Of a stretch of DNA of 19,722 nucleotides, positions 1 to 8,600 are shown piece after piece. The stretch covers positions 1 to 19,722 of the forward strand of contig RFIO01000051.1 of the NCBI GenBank assembly GCA_003695205.1. The letters are read 5' to 3'. How positions within the stretch are numbered: the first letter of the stretch is position 1; the number at the start of each line of letters is the position of its first letter. Under the pieces are notes generated by a model. That model did no database searches. It worked only from the letters and a program-made list of their open reading frames with translations, and had not been told where the DNA came from. This DNA is from Deltaproteobacteria bacterium (GTDB lineage Bacteria; Desulfobacterota; Desulfuromonadia; Desulfuromonadales; Geothermobacteraceae). A program made the translations under genes and the position numbers.

Positions 1-1299
1 CCGAATGGAGGCGGGATTATAGGTCGGATGGGACGAGCCTGGCAACCTTTCGCTGCCGTGCAGAACCAGTTGTTCGACCCGGACACGGTCACCGCCGGCG
101 GTCAGACTCTCCAGCACCATGCTGTCCGACCAGGTTGACGTATCGGCTTCGACCACCTGAAAGTGCGCCTCCCTCCCCGCGGCCAGAGATCCGATCCGTT
201 CGCCAATCCCAAGGGCTTCGGCCCCGCCGTGGGTCGCCATGCGCAGCACTTGCACCGGCGTCAGTTCCGGGTAGAGCCGCGATGCCGCCGCCATTTCGTG
301 CCACAGGGAGAGGTTGTCACAGGAGGCGAGGCTGTCGGTTCCCAGGCCAAGAGGAATCCCGGCACGGAGATAGCCAGCCGCGGGGGCGCACCCGACTCCC
401 AGGCGCTCGTTCGAGCGGGGACAGAGGACCATGGCGCAGCCACGCCGGCGAATCAGCTCGAGATCGTCACTGTTGACCTGAACACCGTGTACGAGGACCA
501 AACCCGGATTCAACAGTCCGCAGTCATCAAGAAAGGCGATGGGTGAGAGGCCCTCGCCGCGACCGAGGTAGTCCTGCCACCCGGCAAGAGGATAGATGCG
601 TTCGGCCAGAGGTCCGGAAGCGGAACGGAGCAGCTCCGTCTCGGCCGGTGACTCGGCGGCGTGGATGCTGGCCGCCAGCTGTCCCAGTCGCACGGCGTCG
701 GCCGCCATGCCAAGGGTCTGCCGGTTGAGGGTGTAGGGTGCGTGCGGGGCCAGACCCGCCGAAAGATGCGGACCTGGCTGCTGCTGGAGTTTCCGGGATA
801 TATTGCTGAGCACACCCGTGAAGGCCTGCTCATCCTGCCCGAGAACTTCGAAGTAGACCCTGCCAAGCAGCGGGCTGTGCACATAGGAATCAGCCAGGCT
901 GTGCACGGAGAGATAGTCACCGATGGCACCGGTGCCGAACCTCAGGCACATCTCGAGTCCGTCACGGATGGCCTGGCGATGCGCCTCGAGGTCCAGGGAC
1001 CGCTTCACCGCAATCACCCGCAGCAGCCAGGCGGTAAAATCCCCGTCGGGCAGATGTCCCTCCCCTTCTGCCAGCCATTCAGGAAAGCCGGTCAGTTCCA
1101 GGTGGGTATGGGCATTCACCAGGGGGGGCAGGATGACACGATCACCGTAATCAACGACCCGGGCGCCGACCACCTGTGAGCGCAGATCCGCGAGGGTGCC
1201 GACGGCCCGGATGCGCCCACCGTCGATCAGCAGGGCGCCATTTTCGATCGGTGGTGATGAAACGGGGAAAAGCAGCCGTGCTGCAGCCAAAAGCGCCAT
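1..1299 (-). CDS. Amidohydrolase, MtaD / aminofutalosine deaminase-like (3' end cut by window edge)
   Basis: The frame is open from an ATG at 1299 to the left edge, giving 433 codons with no stop, so only the last few residues are probably missing. Visible metal-dependent amidohydrolase motifs are NAHTHLEL (His64, His66), PHAPYT (186-190), IHAAES (His213, Glu216), a His at 271, LCPRSNERLG (292-301) and GLGTDS (Asp322). These are the metal ligands and signature blocks of the family that deaminates adenosine-type compounds (MtaD, SAH deaminase, aminodeoxyfutalosine deaminase). The exact substrate cannot be read from the sequence. Aminodeoxyfutalosine, in menaquinone synthesis, is an attractive guess for a Desulfuromonadales host. 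The gene starts 11 nt after panP and is probably the last gene of the pantothenate transcript. The ribosome binding site is weak. The family is certain; the substrate is open. Confidence 0.88.
   Translation of the reverse strand, partial: MALLAAARLLFPVSSPPIENGALLIDGGRIRAVGTLADLRSQVVGARVVDYGDRVILPPLVNAHTHLELTGFPEWLAEGEGHLPDGDFTAWLLRVIAVKRSLDLEAHRQAIRDGLEMCLRFGTGAIGDYLSVHSLADSYVHSPLLGRVYFEVLGQDEQAFTGVLSNISRKLQQQPGPHLSAGLAPHAPYTLNRQTLGMAADAVRLGQLAASIHAAESPAETELLRSASGPLAERIYPLAGWQDYLGRGEGLSPIAFLDDCGLLNPGLVLVHGVQVNSDDLELIRRRGCAMVLCPRSNERLGVGCAPAAGYLRAGIPLGLGTDSLASCDNLSLWHEMAAASRLYPELTPVQVLRMATHGGAEALGIGERIGSLAAGREAHFQVVEADTSTWSDSMVLESLTAGGDRVRVEQLVLHGSERLPGSSHPTYNPASIR
16..45 (-). promoter_or_regulatory. 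Candidate sigma-70 promoter inside the amidohydrolase 3' end
   Basis: On the minus strand there is a perfect -10 box TATAAT (positions 21-16) and a -35 box TTGCCA (45-40), separated by 18 nt. It lies in the last codons of the amidohydrolase and would drive a gene beyond the left edge. This is the best consensus match I found in the window. The downstream gene is not visible, so its use is inferred. Confidence 0.45.
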
Positions 1300-1310
1300 G
1301 GTGTTTCGTT

Positions 1311-2963
1311 TCAGAGTCCCGGTTCCGGGATTTCGAGAATCTCCGCCAGCCGGCGCTGCAGGGGCAGTACCTCCGGGTGGCCGGCAATGTCGAGCTGCTC
1401 GGCCAGGATGTCGCGGAGGATTTCCCCGGTCGTCAGCGGGTTGGCCAGAACCACCCGGAAGACGGTGAGCATCTGCCGGTCGTAGCGGGATGACTGAAGC
1501 GTGGTCCGGGAGACGAAGGTTTTACCGGCCTCGCGCTGGCGTTTCTGAATCTGCCGGGTCAGTTCGTCGAGAATTTTGTTGGCTTCGACGCGCACGTCCC
1601 CTTCAGCCCCGGCCAGCGCGGCCGATGCCCAGCGGGGGACAAAACGGTAGGTGAAGATATTCAGTTCCGGTTCGGACATCAGTTCGAAGTCATCATGTGC
1701 GCGGACAAGGTCGGCGAACTGCCGCGCCCGGTCGATGCCGATGTCGATCAGCAGTTCATAGCCCTTGCGGCCCATGATGCACAGGCCGGCATGCACCAGC
1801 ATCGATTTGCCGGGACGGGACCCTTCGAGGGTATGGCTGCCCAGGTCCTTGGATCCCTCGCGCAGGATATAGGCAGCATGGTGCTCGATGGCCCTGAGAG
1901 AGGCAGGGTCGCGAAACAGAACCATGCCTGCCCCCATGGGGACATAAAGCTGCTTGTGGGCATCGAGAGTCACCGAATCGGCGCGCTCGATGCCATCCAG
2001 CAGGTGCCTGTGTTTCCGGGAAAAGAGGGTCGGGCCGCCCCAGGCGGCGTCGACGTGGAAGTGGCAGCCGACTTGCGCCGCGATATCGGCCAGGTCGTTC
2101 AGGGGATCGACGTGCCCTGTCTCGGTTGTCCCGGCGATACCGACGATGGCCAGCGGCCGAATGTTTTTCTGTTTCAGGGTGTCGAGTTCGCCGCGCAGGG
2201 CGTCAAGATCGATCCGGTTGCAACTGTCGGTATCGACCCTGACCAGGTTGTCACGGCCGATACCGAGCAGGTCGGCGGCCTTGCCCAGCGAGTAATGCCC
2301 CCGGCGCGACACCAGCACGGCAAGGCCCCGGCAGCCGAGATGCTCGAGGGCCGCGGCATACCCCTCACGGGCAATGCCGCCAAAGCCGTCGGCGGGAGCG
2401 CACAGCAGGTTGCGCGCGGTCCAGAGCGCAGTGACATTGGCGATAGTGCCGCCGGAGCAGAAGGCCCCCAGGGCGTGGGTGCTGTCGTGCATCCACCGCC
2501 GGTAGAACTCGTCGCCATCCCGGTAGACCAGTCGATGCAGCATGGCCAGCACCTGGCGTTCCATCGGCGTGAAGGCCTTGGAGGTTTCCACCTTGACAAG
2601 GTTCTGGTTCAGCGCCGTCATCAGCCGGGACAGCGGCAGCATGAAATAGGGGAGCGCCGAGGTCATGTGCCCGACGAAACCGGGCGCGGCGGTATGCACC
2701 GAATGGGCAACCAGCTTTTCCTTGATGAACTCGGTGTAGTCGGAAACGTAGGTCGGTTCCTCGGGGATATCCGGATCAGCGAAATCGTCCTCGATGTCCT
2801 CGAGGCTGCGCTCGAGTGCGACGATATGCGCCTGGAGAAAACCGGCGACGTCCTCGGTGATCTCACGGTCGATGGCTCCCAGGGTCGTGTCGGGCGTTTC
2901 AGGAACGGTGAAGATGCGGTAGAGGTTTTCCAGGTTGGCGCGCGCGGCCTCTTTCGGTGTCAT
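1311..2963 (-). CDS. panP: Pyridoxal-phosphate-dependent aspartate 1-decarboxylase PanP
   Basis: Group II PLP decarboxylase of about 550 residues, converting L-aspartate to beta-alanine for pantothenate synthesis in the cytoplasm. The segments SVHTAAPGFVGHMTSALPYF, NLVKVETSKAFTPMERQVL, FCSGGTIAN and HFHVDAAWGG are those of the PanP family, known as a non-orthologous replacement of PanD in Vibrio and Shewanella. The PLP-binding lysine is in LDAHKQLYVPMG (about residue 337), the aspartate that contacts the pyridine nitrogen is in HVDAAW (about 305), and the ring-stacking histidine is in RRGHYS (about 223). The open frame has GTG at 2966 followed by ATG at 2963; AGGA sits 6 nt before the ATG and only 3 nt before the GTG, so the ATG is chosen. 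Its position directly behind panB and panC supports the aspartate substrate over glutamate or tyrosine. No pyruvoyl-type panD is present in the window. Confidence 0.92.
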   Translation of the reverse strand: MTPKEAARANLENLYRIFTVPETPDTTLGAIDREITEDVAGFLQAHIVALERSLEDIEDDFADPDIPEEPTYVSDYTEFIKEKLVAHSVHTAAPGFVGHMTSALPYFMLPLSRLMTALNQNLVKVETSKAFTPMERQVLAMLHRLVYRDGDEFYRRWMHDSTHALGAFCSGGTIANVTALWTARNLLCAPADGFGGIAREGYAAALEHLGCRGLAVLVSRRGHYSLGKAADLLGIGRDNLVRVDTDSCNRIDLDALRGELDTLKQKNIRPLAIVGIAGTTETGHVDPLNDLADIAAQVGCHFHVDAAWGGPTLFSRKHRHLLDGIERADSVTLDAHKQLYVPMGAGMVLFRDPASLRAIEHHAAYILREGSKDLGSHTLEGSRPGKSMLVHAGLCIMGRKGYELLIDIGIDRARQFADLVRAHDDFELMSEPELNIFTYRFVPRWASAALAGAEGDVRVEANKILDELTRQIQKRQREAGKTFVSRTTLQSSRYDRQMLTVFRVVLANPLTTGEILRDILAEQLDIAGHPEVLPLQRRLAEILEIPEPGL

Positions 2964-2981
2964 CACAAATCCTGTCCGCGG

Positions 2982-3845
2982 TCAGGAATCCCGCCCTGTC
3001 GCCATCAGGTGACCATTATCGATCAGCCTGGTCTGGCCGACGAAAACCGCCAGCAGCAGGACCGAATCGGCGTCGACCTCAGGCTGTTCCTGCAGACTGT
3101 CCTGGTGACAGATATTGACGTAATCGATGCGCGTCTCCGGCTCAGCCTCGATCAGGGAGCGAACTTCGGTGATAATCCTGGCCGAATCCCGCTCGCCGGC
3201 GGCGACCAGCCCGCGGGCGAGATCCAGGGAACGGCTCAGAGCCAGGGCCTGCCGGCGCTGGTCGTCGGTCAGGTAGACATTCCGGCTGCTCATGGCCAGC
3301 CCGTCGGTTTCGCGCACGATCGGCATACCGACAACCTCGACCGGCAAATTCAGATCGCCCGTCATACGGCGGATCACGGCCAGCTGCTGGAAATCCTTCT
3401 GGCCGAACAGGGCGACATGGGGCTGGACGATAGTAAACAGCTTGGTCACAACCGTGGTGACCCCGCGGAAATGTCCGGGTCGGCTGGCGCCGCACAGCAC
3501 CTCGGTCATCGGCCCGGTCACATCGACGAAGGTGCGATAGCCGCGTGGATACATGTCCGCGGCCTCGGGGGCGAAAATCAGGTCGACGCCAACCGATTCC
3601 GCCAGGGCGGCATCCCTGTCCAGATCGCGCGGATAGCTGTCGAAATCCTCGTTCTCGCCGAACTGGGTCGGGTTGACGAATATTGACAGCACCAGGACAT
3701 CGCCGCGCCGGCGCCCCTCGCGCAGAAGCGAAAGGTGCCCCTCATGCAGCCAGCCCATGGTAGGAACAAACGCAATGCGTTTGCCGGCCTCGCGCAGCGC
3801 AAGGCAGCGGCTCTGCATCTCACTTGTCGAACGGATAATCTCCAT
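2982..3845 (-). CDS. panC: Pantothenate synthetase (pantoate--beta-alanine ligase)
   Basis: Joins pantoate and beta-alanine, using ATP, through a pantoyl-adenylate; a cytoplasmic Rossmann-fold enzyme of the nucleotidyltransferase superfamily. Motifs: FVPTMG followed by HEGH (His34 and His37, adenylate-forming site), FVNPTQF, FGQKDFQQL and the KMSKS-like AMSSRN. The family usually has Ala before the His of the first motif (MGALHEGH); here it is Trp (MGWLHEGH), a small oddity. The length of 287 aa is normal. A GTG at 3857, inside the 7-bp tandem repeat, would add four residues; the ATG at 3845 puts PTMG 27 residues from the N-terminus, as in E. coli PanC, so it is preferred. The ribosome binding site is weak (GAG from the repeat). 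It lies between panB and panP and is 18 nt from panP. Confidence 0.96.
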   Translation of the reverse strand: MEIIRSTSEMQSRCLALREAGKRIAFVPTMGWLHEGHLSLLREGRRRGDVLVLSIFVNPTQFGENEDFDSYPRDLDRDAALAESVGVDLIFAPEAADMYPRGYRTFVDVTGPMTEVLCGASRPGHFRGVTTVVTKLFTIVQPHVALFGQKDFQQLAVIRRMTGDLNLPVEVVGMPIVRETDGLAMSSRNVYLTDDQRRQALALSRSLDLARGLVAAGERDSARIITEVRSLIEAEPETRIDYVNICHQDSLQEQPEVDADSVLLLAVFVGQTRLIDNGHLMATGRDS

Positions 3846-3846
3846 A

Positions 3847-3893
3847 TCACTCGTCACTCGTCACTCGTCACTCGTCACTCGTCACTCGTCACT
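3847..3893 (-). repeat. 7-bp tandem repeat between panB and panC
   Basis: Six exact head-to-tail copies of TCACTCG (minus strand CGAGTGA) plus five further bases fill almost the whole panB-panC spacer. It begins 1 nt upstream of the panC ATG and stops 2 nt from the panB stop codon. Each copy carries a GTG, a TGA and a weak Shine-Dalgarno-like GAG on the transcribed strand. The unit length is not a multiple of three. There are no spacers between copies, so it is a simple tandem repeat and not a CRISPR array. Confidence 0.97.
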
Positions 3894-3895
3894 GC

Positions 3896-4696
3896 CTATT
3901 TAAAACTGTGCTTCTCGGTCGGGAAGGCGCCCTTTTTGACTTCGTCGATATAGTCGCGCACGGCGCCGCGGATCAGCGTGGCGGCATCGGCATACTGCTT
4001 GACGAATTTGGGCGAATACTTCTCGCAGAGTCCGAGAATATCATGAATGACGAGCACCTGTCCGTCGCAGTCGGGTCCGGCGCCGATACCGATGGTCGGG
4101 ATGGCCAGCTCGGCGGTGATTTTCCCGGCAAGGGAGGCCGGAATCGCCTCGAGCACCACGGCACATGCTCCGGCCTGTTCCACGGCCCTGGCATCGGCGA
4201 GCAGGCGTTCGGCCTGCTGCTCCTGTCGACCCTGTACCTTGTAACCGCCCATGCGGTGAATGGACTGGGGCGTCAGACCGATATGCCCGACAACGGGGAT
4301 GTCGATGTCGACCAGGGCCCGGATGGTCTCGGCCATGTTCATCCCTCCCTCGAGCTTGACCGCCTGGGCGCCGCCCTCCTTGATCAACCGGCCGGCGTTG
4401 CGCCGCGCTTCGATGATGTCGGCCTGGTACGACATAAACGGCATGTCCGCCACAACCAGGGCCCCTGAGGCGCCGCGCACAACGGCGCGGGTGTGGTAGA
4501 GCATCTCGTCCATGGTCACCGGGAGGGTGGTGTCATAGCCGCTGACGACCGATCCGACCGAGTCACCGACCAGAATAACGTCTATCCCCTCGGCATCCAT
4601 CAGTCGGGCGAAAGGGTAATCGTAGGCTGTCAGGACGGTGATCTTCTCTCCCTCGTCCTTCATCCTGCGCAAATCGAGAATCGTCTTCTGTGCCAT
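3896..4696 (-). CDS. panB: 3-methyl-2-oxobutanoate hydroxymethyltransferase
   Basis: First committed step of pantothenate synthesis: transfers a one-carbon unit from 5,10-methylenetetrahydrofolate to alpha-ketoisovalerate, giving ketopantoate. The protein has the full family length (266 aa). Mg-binding and active-site residues fall at the expected places: Asp45 in VGDSVG, Asp84 in ADMPF and Glu116 in KLEGG (Asp45, Asp84 and Glu114 in E. coli); VLEAIP carries the likely catalytic glutamate. It starts at ATG 4696 with no strong Shine-Dalgarno sequence (GAAG or a distant GGAG). It is the first gene of panB-panC-panP. An intrinsic terminator ends only 22 nt before the start codon, with no room for a promoter between, so expression must depend on read-through. 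Confidence 0.97.
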   Translation of the reverse strand: MAQKTILDLRRMKDEGEKITVLTAYDYPFARLMDAEGIDVILVGDSVGSVVSGYDTTLPVTMDEMLYHTRAVVRGASGALVVADMPFMSYQADIIEARRNAGRLIKEGGAQAVKLEGGMNMAETIRALVDIDIPVVGHIGLTPQSIHRMGGYKVQGRQEQQAERLLADARAVEQAGACAVVLEAIPASLAGKITAELAIPTIGIGAGPDCDGQVLVIHDILGLCEKYSPKFVKQYADAATLIRGAVRDYIDEVKKGAFPTEKHSFK

Positions 4697-4718
4697 TTTT
4701 CTTCACTGCTCCGGAACG

Positions 4719-4750
4719 AAAAATGCGCCTTCGGCGGACCGAAAGGCGCA
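4719..4750 (-). terminator. Rho-independent terminator just before panB (likely attenuator)
   Basis: On the minus strand an 11-bp GC-rich stem (TGCGCCTT plus CGG pairing with CCG plus AAGGCGCA, one bulged base) with a 4-nt loop is followed by a run of five T. The plus strand has no T run after the stem, so it works only toward panB. It could end the transcript of the upstream flavin reductase gene, but its place between the candidate promoter and panB suggests attenuation. Confidence 0.82.
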
Positions 4751-4936
4751 GACAGACCGCAACCACGCCAGGAAAGACGCGGGCAGTTGAAGCCGGCTCA
4801 TACCTTCCGTCCCGGTCCGCGGATCCAGGCGGTATGCTTGGTGGCCCGTTGTCCGACTCAATTGGCTCCAGACCACAAGGGTTCCGGGCCGGTCAGGCAA
4901 CTGCCCCGGGGATGGGCATCCCCCCGTAAAAAAGCG
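4719..4936 (-). ncRNA. Structured leader RNA upstream of panB (candidate riboswitch / attenuator)
   Basis: This 306-nt gap holds no convincing protein gene but folds well on the minus strand. A 6-bp hairpin (4923-4908) comes first. A perfect 9-bp long-range stem (4906-4898 with 4789-4781) encloses two hairpins: A at 4890-4843, closed by six GC-rich pairs with an inner GTCTGG/TCGGAC stem, and B at 4836-4799, closed by CATACC/GGTATG with an inner CCTGG/CCGGG stem. The terminator follows. The segment CGGAAGG on the 3' side of hairpin B can also pair with CCTTTCG in the 5' arm of the terminator, which would make a simple antiterminator. The layout is that of a riboswitch or attenuator; a free-standing small RNA is also possible. 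I do not recognise the class. Helices are read by eye from complementarity. Confidence 0.5.
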
Positions 4937-4942
4937 TTCTAG

Positions 4943-4971
4943 CGTATACCACAGGGTATCGGGCAGGTCCA
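4943..4971 (-). promoter_or_regulatory. Candidate promoter for the panB leader
   Basis: On the minus strand, -35 TGGACC (4971-4966), a 17-nt spacer, and an extended -10 TGGTATACG with the -10 hexamer at 4948-4943. Transcription would start near 4936, just before the structured leader. It lies 31 nt after the end of the flavin reductase gene, so the pan operon probably has its own promoter here. Confidence 0.5.
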
Positions 4972-5002
4972 GACAATTTTTAATCCGGACCAAACAGTCG
5001 AA

Positions 5003-5602
5003 TCAGCCCTGGTCTTCACCATTTTTTTCAAGGGCCAGACCATCCCGGTATGCATCTGCAATATGCCCTCCCAGGGACCAGTACTGGCGGATGCCACCGA
5101 GATAGACGAGCGGGTCGAAGGCCTGGGGCTCAATACCACCGACCTCGTCGAAAGCCTCTTCCACAGCGTGGATCTGCAGGATTTCACCAAGAATGAGGCG
5201 ATAGTCTCCCAGTTCGACTTCGCCGGTGACACGGCATTCGACATTGAGTGGACAGGCCCGCACGAGAGGCGCGTCTACCTGTTCGGCCTGATCAAGTTCC
5301 AGGCCGGTGACGGCGGTCTTGTCGCGATCGCGTCCCGAACGGATTCCGCAGTAATCGGCCTCAACGGCCAGGCCGGAGGGGACGCAGTTGACAGTGAAGC
5401 ATCCTGTTCGGCGGATATTGTCGTAACTCAGACGGCTCTTGTTGAGCGAGACGGCCATGGTCGGCGGCGTCTTGCTGACGATTCCGGCCCAGGATGCGGT
5501 CATCAGGTCGACCCGTCCTTCAGGATCCACCGTGCCGATCAGGGTGGTCGGTTGGGGAAAGAAGGTGACACAGGGCCCAAGCTGGCGTTTTTTCATCGGC
5601 AT
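5003..5602 (-). CDS. Flavin reductase-like / flavoredoxin family protein
   Basis: A 199-aa protein with an FMN-binding split-barrel domain. The segments QPTTLIGTVDPEGRVDLMTASW, AGIVSKTPPTMAVSLNKSR and the NIRRTGCFTVNCVPSGLA block are typical of the flavin reductase-like / flavoredoxin group, which binds FMN and passes electrons between a reduced nicotinamide or ferredoxin donor and a partner. No signal peptide or membrane segment is seen, so it should be cytoplasmic. The start at 5602 has GAGGTG ten bases upstream; an internal Met3 is a possible alternative. It follows the glutamate dehydrogenase gene by 19 nt and probably shares its transcript. The electron partner cannot be told. Confidence 0.87.
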   Translation of the reverse strand: MPMKKRQLGPCVTFFPQPTTLIGTVDPEGRVDLMTASWAGIVSKTPPTMAVSLNKSRLSYDNIRRTGCFTVNCVPSGLAVEADYCGIRSGRDRDKTAVTGLELDQAEQVDAPLVRACPLNVECRVTGEVELGDYRLILGEILQIHAVEEAFDEVGGIEPQAFDPLVYLGGIRQYWSLGGHIADAYRDGLALEKNGEDQG

Positions 5603-5621
5603 GACGTCAATTCACCTCACA

Positions 5622-8600
5622 TCAGGAATGTTTGCGCAAAAGCCGACCGAGGCTGCCGGCGAGAACCATGAGCGGATGCAGGTTGTCCGGCCTGCCCTCC
5701 CCCAGGCGGCGCCGCTGGTTGCGGTAGACCTGGGTCAGCGCCCGCCTCGGTTCAAGGTAGGCTCGCAGGTCGCCGCCGGCCTCGGTCATAACATCGGCGG
5801 CAAGCTCAGTGGTCAGGGTCACCAGCTGCGCCCGCAGGGATTCCCTGGCCAGACGATCCCATCGGTCCCGCACCGGCACCGTTTCGAGCTGAGCCAGCAG
5901 GCTCCCCAGTCCGAGATGGTCATGGACATTCTGGTAGACGGGCTGAACATCGGAAATATCCCGTCCGACAGTGTCGGCGAGGACAACCACCGGCAGGAAC
6001 TGATCAACGGCCCGGAGGGCGGCAAACTGCTGCCGGAGATCTTCAGGGAAGTCACCCTGGATATCATCGGCGATTTCGATGTGTTTCAGGTAGCTGTCCA
6101 GCCTGCGCCGCAGGGCCTTCAGGTCCTTTTTGCGATAATCCAGCCGGAACCCGGAAACAAGGGCCCGAAGGCAGAATCGGGCCAAAGTCGTTTCGATTTC
6201 GAGCAGCAGCTGATGCTGGCGCCCGGCCGGCATACGGTTGTCCTGCCCGAAAATCCACGCGCGCAGCGTTGACGCCTCGAAGAGCCGATCGGCGAACAGG
6301 TAGGTCCTTGCGACCTCTGTCAGGGAGCTGCCGGTTGCCCGGGCGAGACGATCACAGAAAGATGCCCCGGCCTGGTCGACAACCCGGTTGGTCATGACCG
6401 TGGCGACAATCTCTCTGGCCAGCGGGTGACTGGCCAGAGTACGGCCGAACTTTTTCTTTACCGCAACAGGAAAATAGGACTGCAGGTCATCGAAAGCGAG
6501 GTCGGTCGTCACGAGGTCGCTTTCAAGGATCGCCTGATACAGTTGCATCTTGGCGTAGGCCAGCAGCTTGGTCAGCTCAGGCCTGACGTAGGAACGAGAG
6601 GAACGGGCCAGCACCACCTTGGCGGGCGGCAGATCCTCCCCTTCCCTGTCGAGCAGTCCGACATCAACCAGACGGTCGGTCAGGTCGAGGAAGGGGCCGG
6701 CATCTTCGCGACACCGAAGCTCATCGAGACTCAGGCAGAGACTCTGGGTGTAGTTGTTGTGCAGCACCAGCGAGCAGACCTCGTCGGTCACCGCTTCGAG
6801 GATACGGTCGCGTGTCTCCTGGTCGGGAACGTCCTTGCCACCCATGACATGGTGCAGGAAAATTTTCAGATTGACCTCATGGTCGCTGCAGTCGACCCCG
6901 CCACTGTTGTCGATGGCATCGGTGTTGATGCGGCCGCCCCGCAGGGCGTATTCGATGCGAGCCTTCTGGGTCAGACCCAGGTTGCCCCCCTCTCCAAAAA
7001 CCCGGGCGCGCAGTTCGGTGGCATCGATGCGCACTGGATCGTTGGCCCGATCGCCGGCATCGGCATGTTTCTCATAGCTGGCCTTGACGTATGTGCCGAT
7101 GCCGCCATTCCAGATCAGGTCGACCTCGGCGGAGAGCAGCAGGCGGATCAGGCCGTTGGGATCAATCCTGTCATGGCGGATGCCCAGCCATTCACGCACC
7201 TCGGGCGAAAGTTGAATCTCCTTGGCATCGCGCCGAAAGACACCGCCCCCCCTGGAGATCAACTCGGGCTTGTAGTCCTCCCAGGTTGAACGCGGCAGCT
7301 CGAACAGGCGCTTGCGCTCCTGCCAGCTGACCTCGGGATCAGGGTCAGGATCAAGGAAGATATGCATATGGTTGAAGGCCGCGCGAAGCCTGATTGCCCG
7401 GGAAAGGAGCATGCCGTTGCCGAACACGTCACCGCTCATGTCGCCGATACCCACCACCGAGACCGGATCGGACTGGACATCGACGCCCAGCTCGCGAAAA
7501 TGTCGTTTGACACATTCCCAGGCCCCCCGGGCGGTGATACCGAGTTTCTTGTGGTCGTAGCCTCTGGAGCCGCCACTGGCAAAGGCGTCGCCGAGCCAGA
7601 AGCCGTATTCGGCGCTGACGGCATTGGCCGTATCCGGCAGATGCGCCGTCCCCTTGTCAGCCGCCACAACCAGGTAGGGATCATCACCGTCCCAGGCGAC
7701 CAGCCCTTCAGCCCGAACGACCTTGTCTCCCACCCTGTTGTCGCTCAAATCGAGCAACCCTCGCATCAGGGTCTGGTAGGCGCGCCTGGACAGATCAAGC
7801 CCTTCCTCCCGCGTCTGCCAGGTATCCTTGACGATGAAGCCGCCCTTGGAGCCGACCGGCACGATCAGGGCGTTCTTTGTCATCTGGGTTTTCATCAGGT
7901 CGAGGATCTCGGTGCGGAAATCATCCGGCCGGTCGGACCAGCGTATCCCCCCCCTGGCAACCTTTCCGCCGCGCAGGTGAATCCCCTCCATGTGGGCGTT
8001 GTGAACATAGGTCTCGAACATGGGGCGGGGGGCCGGCATATCGATAATGCCGATGGCGCTGATCTTGAAGGCGATGAAATAATCGTCCCGGTCACGCCTG
8101 ATGAAGAAGTTGGTGCGGATGGTCGAATCGATCAGGTTGAAGATCAGCCGGAGGATATCATCCTCGTTGGCGTCGGGCACCTGTTCAAGGGTCTGGGCCA
8201 ACTCAAGGCGCAGAGGAGAAAGAACCTGTTCTTCCCGTTCGGCGCAATTCTCCTTGTCGGCGTCGGGCCTGAAGCGGGCCTCGAAATAGCGGTAGAGCAG
8301 CTTGGCAACTTCGGGGTTGTTGATCAGGGCAAAGGCGACCCGGCGCTTGGAATAGCGCGAACCAAGCTGAAAATAGTAGTTCCGGTAGGCGCGAAAAACA
8401 TCGACCTGTTTCCAGTCGAGCCCGGTCAACAACAACAGACGGTTCAGATAGTCGTTTTCCAGTTCACCCCGTCGCAGGGCCGTCAGGGCATCGACCAGGT
8501 GGCCGCGCAACGGCGAGAGCGGCAGAGCCCCCTTGCCGGCCCGAATGGAAAAACTCTTCAGGTAAACACGCCGCGAATCGAATTCGAAGCAGAAGTCGAC

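Noticed and set aside
1695..3686. 663-codon open frame on the plus strand.
   Set aside because: It is antisense to panP and panC, which have full family motifs; its own translation has low-complexity, shadow-like composition.
3847..3893. Possible CRISPR array.
   Set aside because: The 7-bp units are directly contiguous with no spacers and no cas genes are present.
4719..4936. Known RNA classes for the panB leader: cobalamin, TPP, FMN, glycine, SRP RNA, RNase P RNA, 6S RNA.
   Set aside because: The hallmark conserved sequences I know for these were not found; the three-way-junction layout also does not fit the rod-like 6S or SRP RNAs.
4703..4993. 96-codon minus-strand frame in the panB upstream gap.
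   Set aside because: It starts with TTG without a Shine-Dalgarno sequence, covers the structured leader and terminator, and its translation resembles no protein family.
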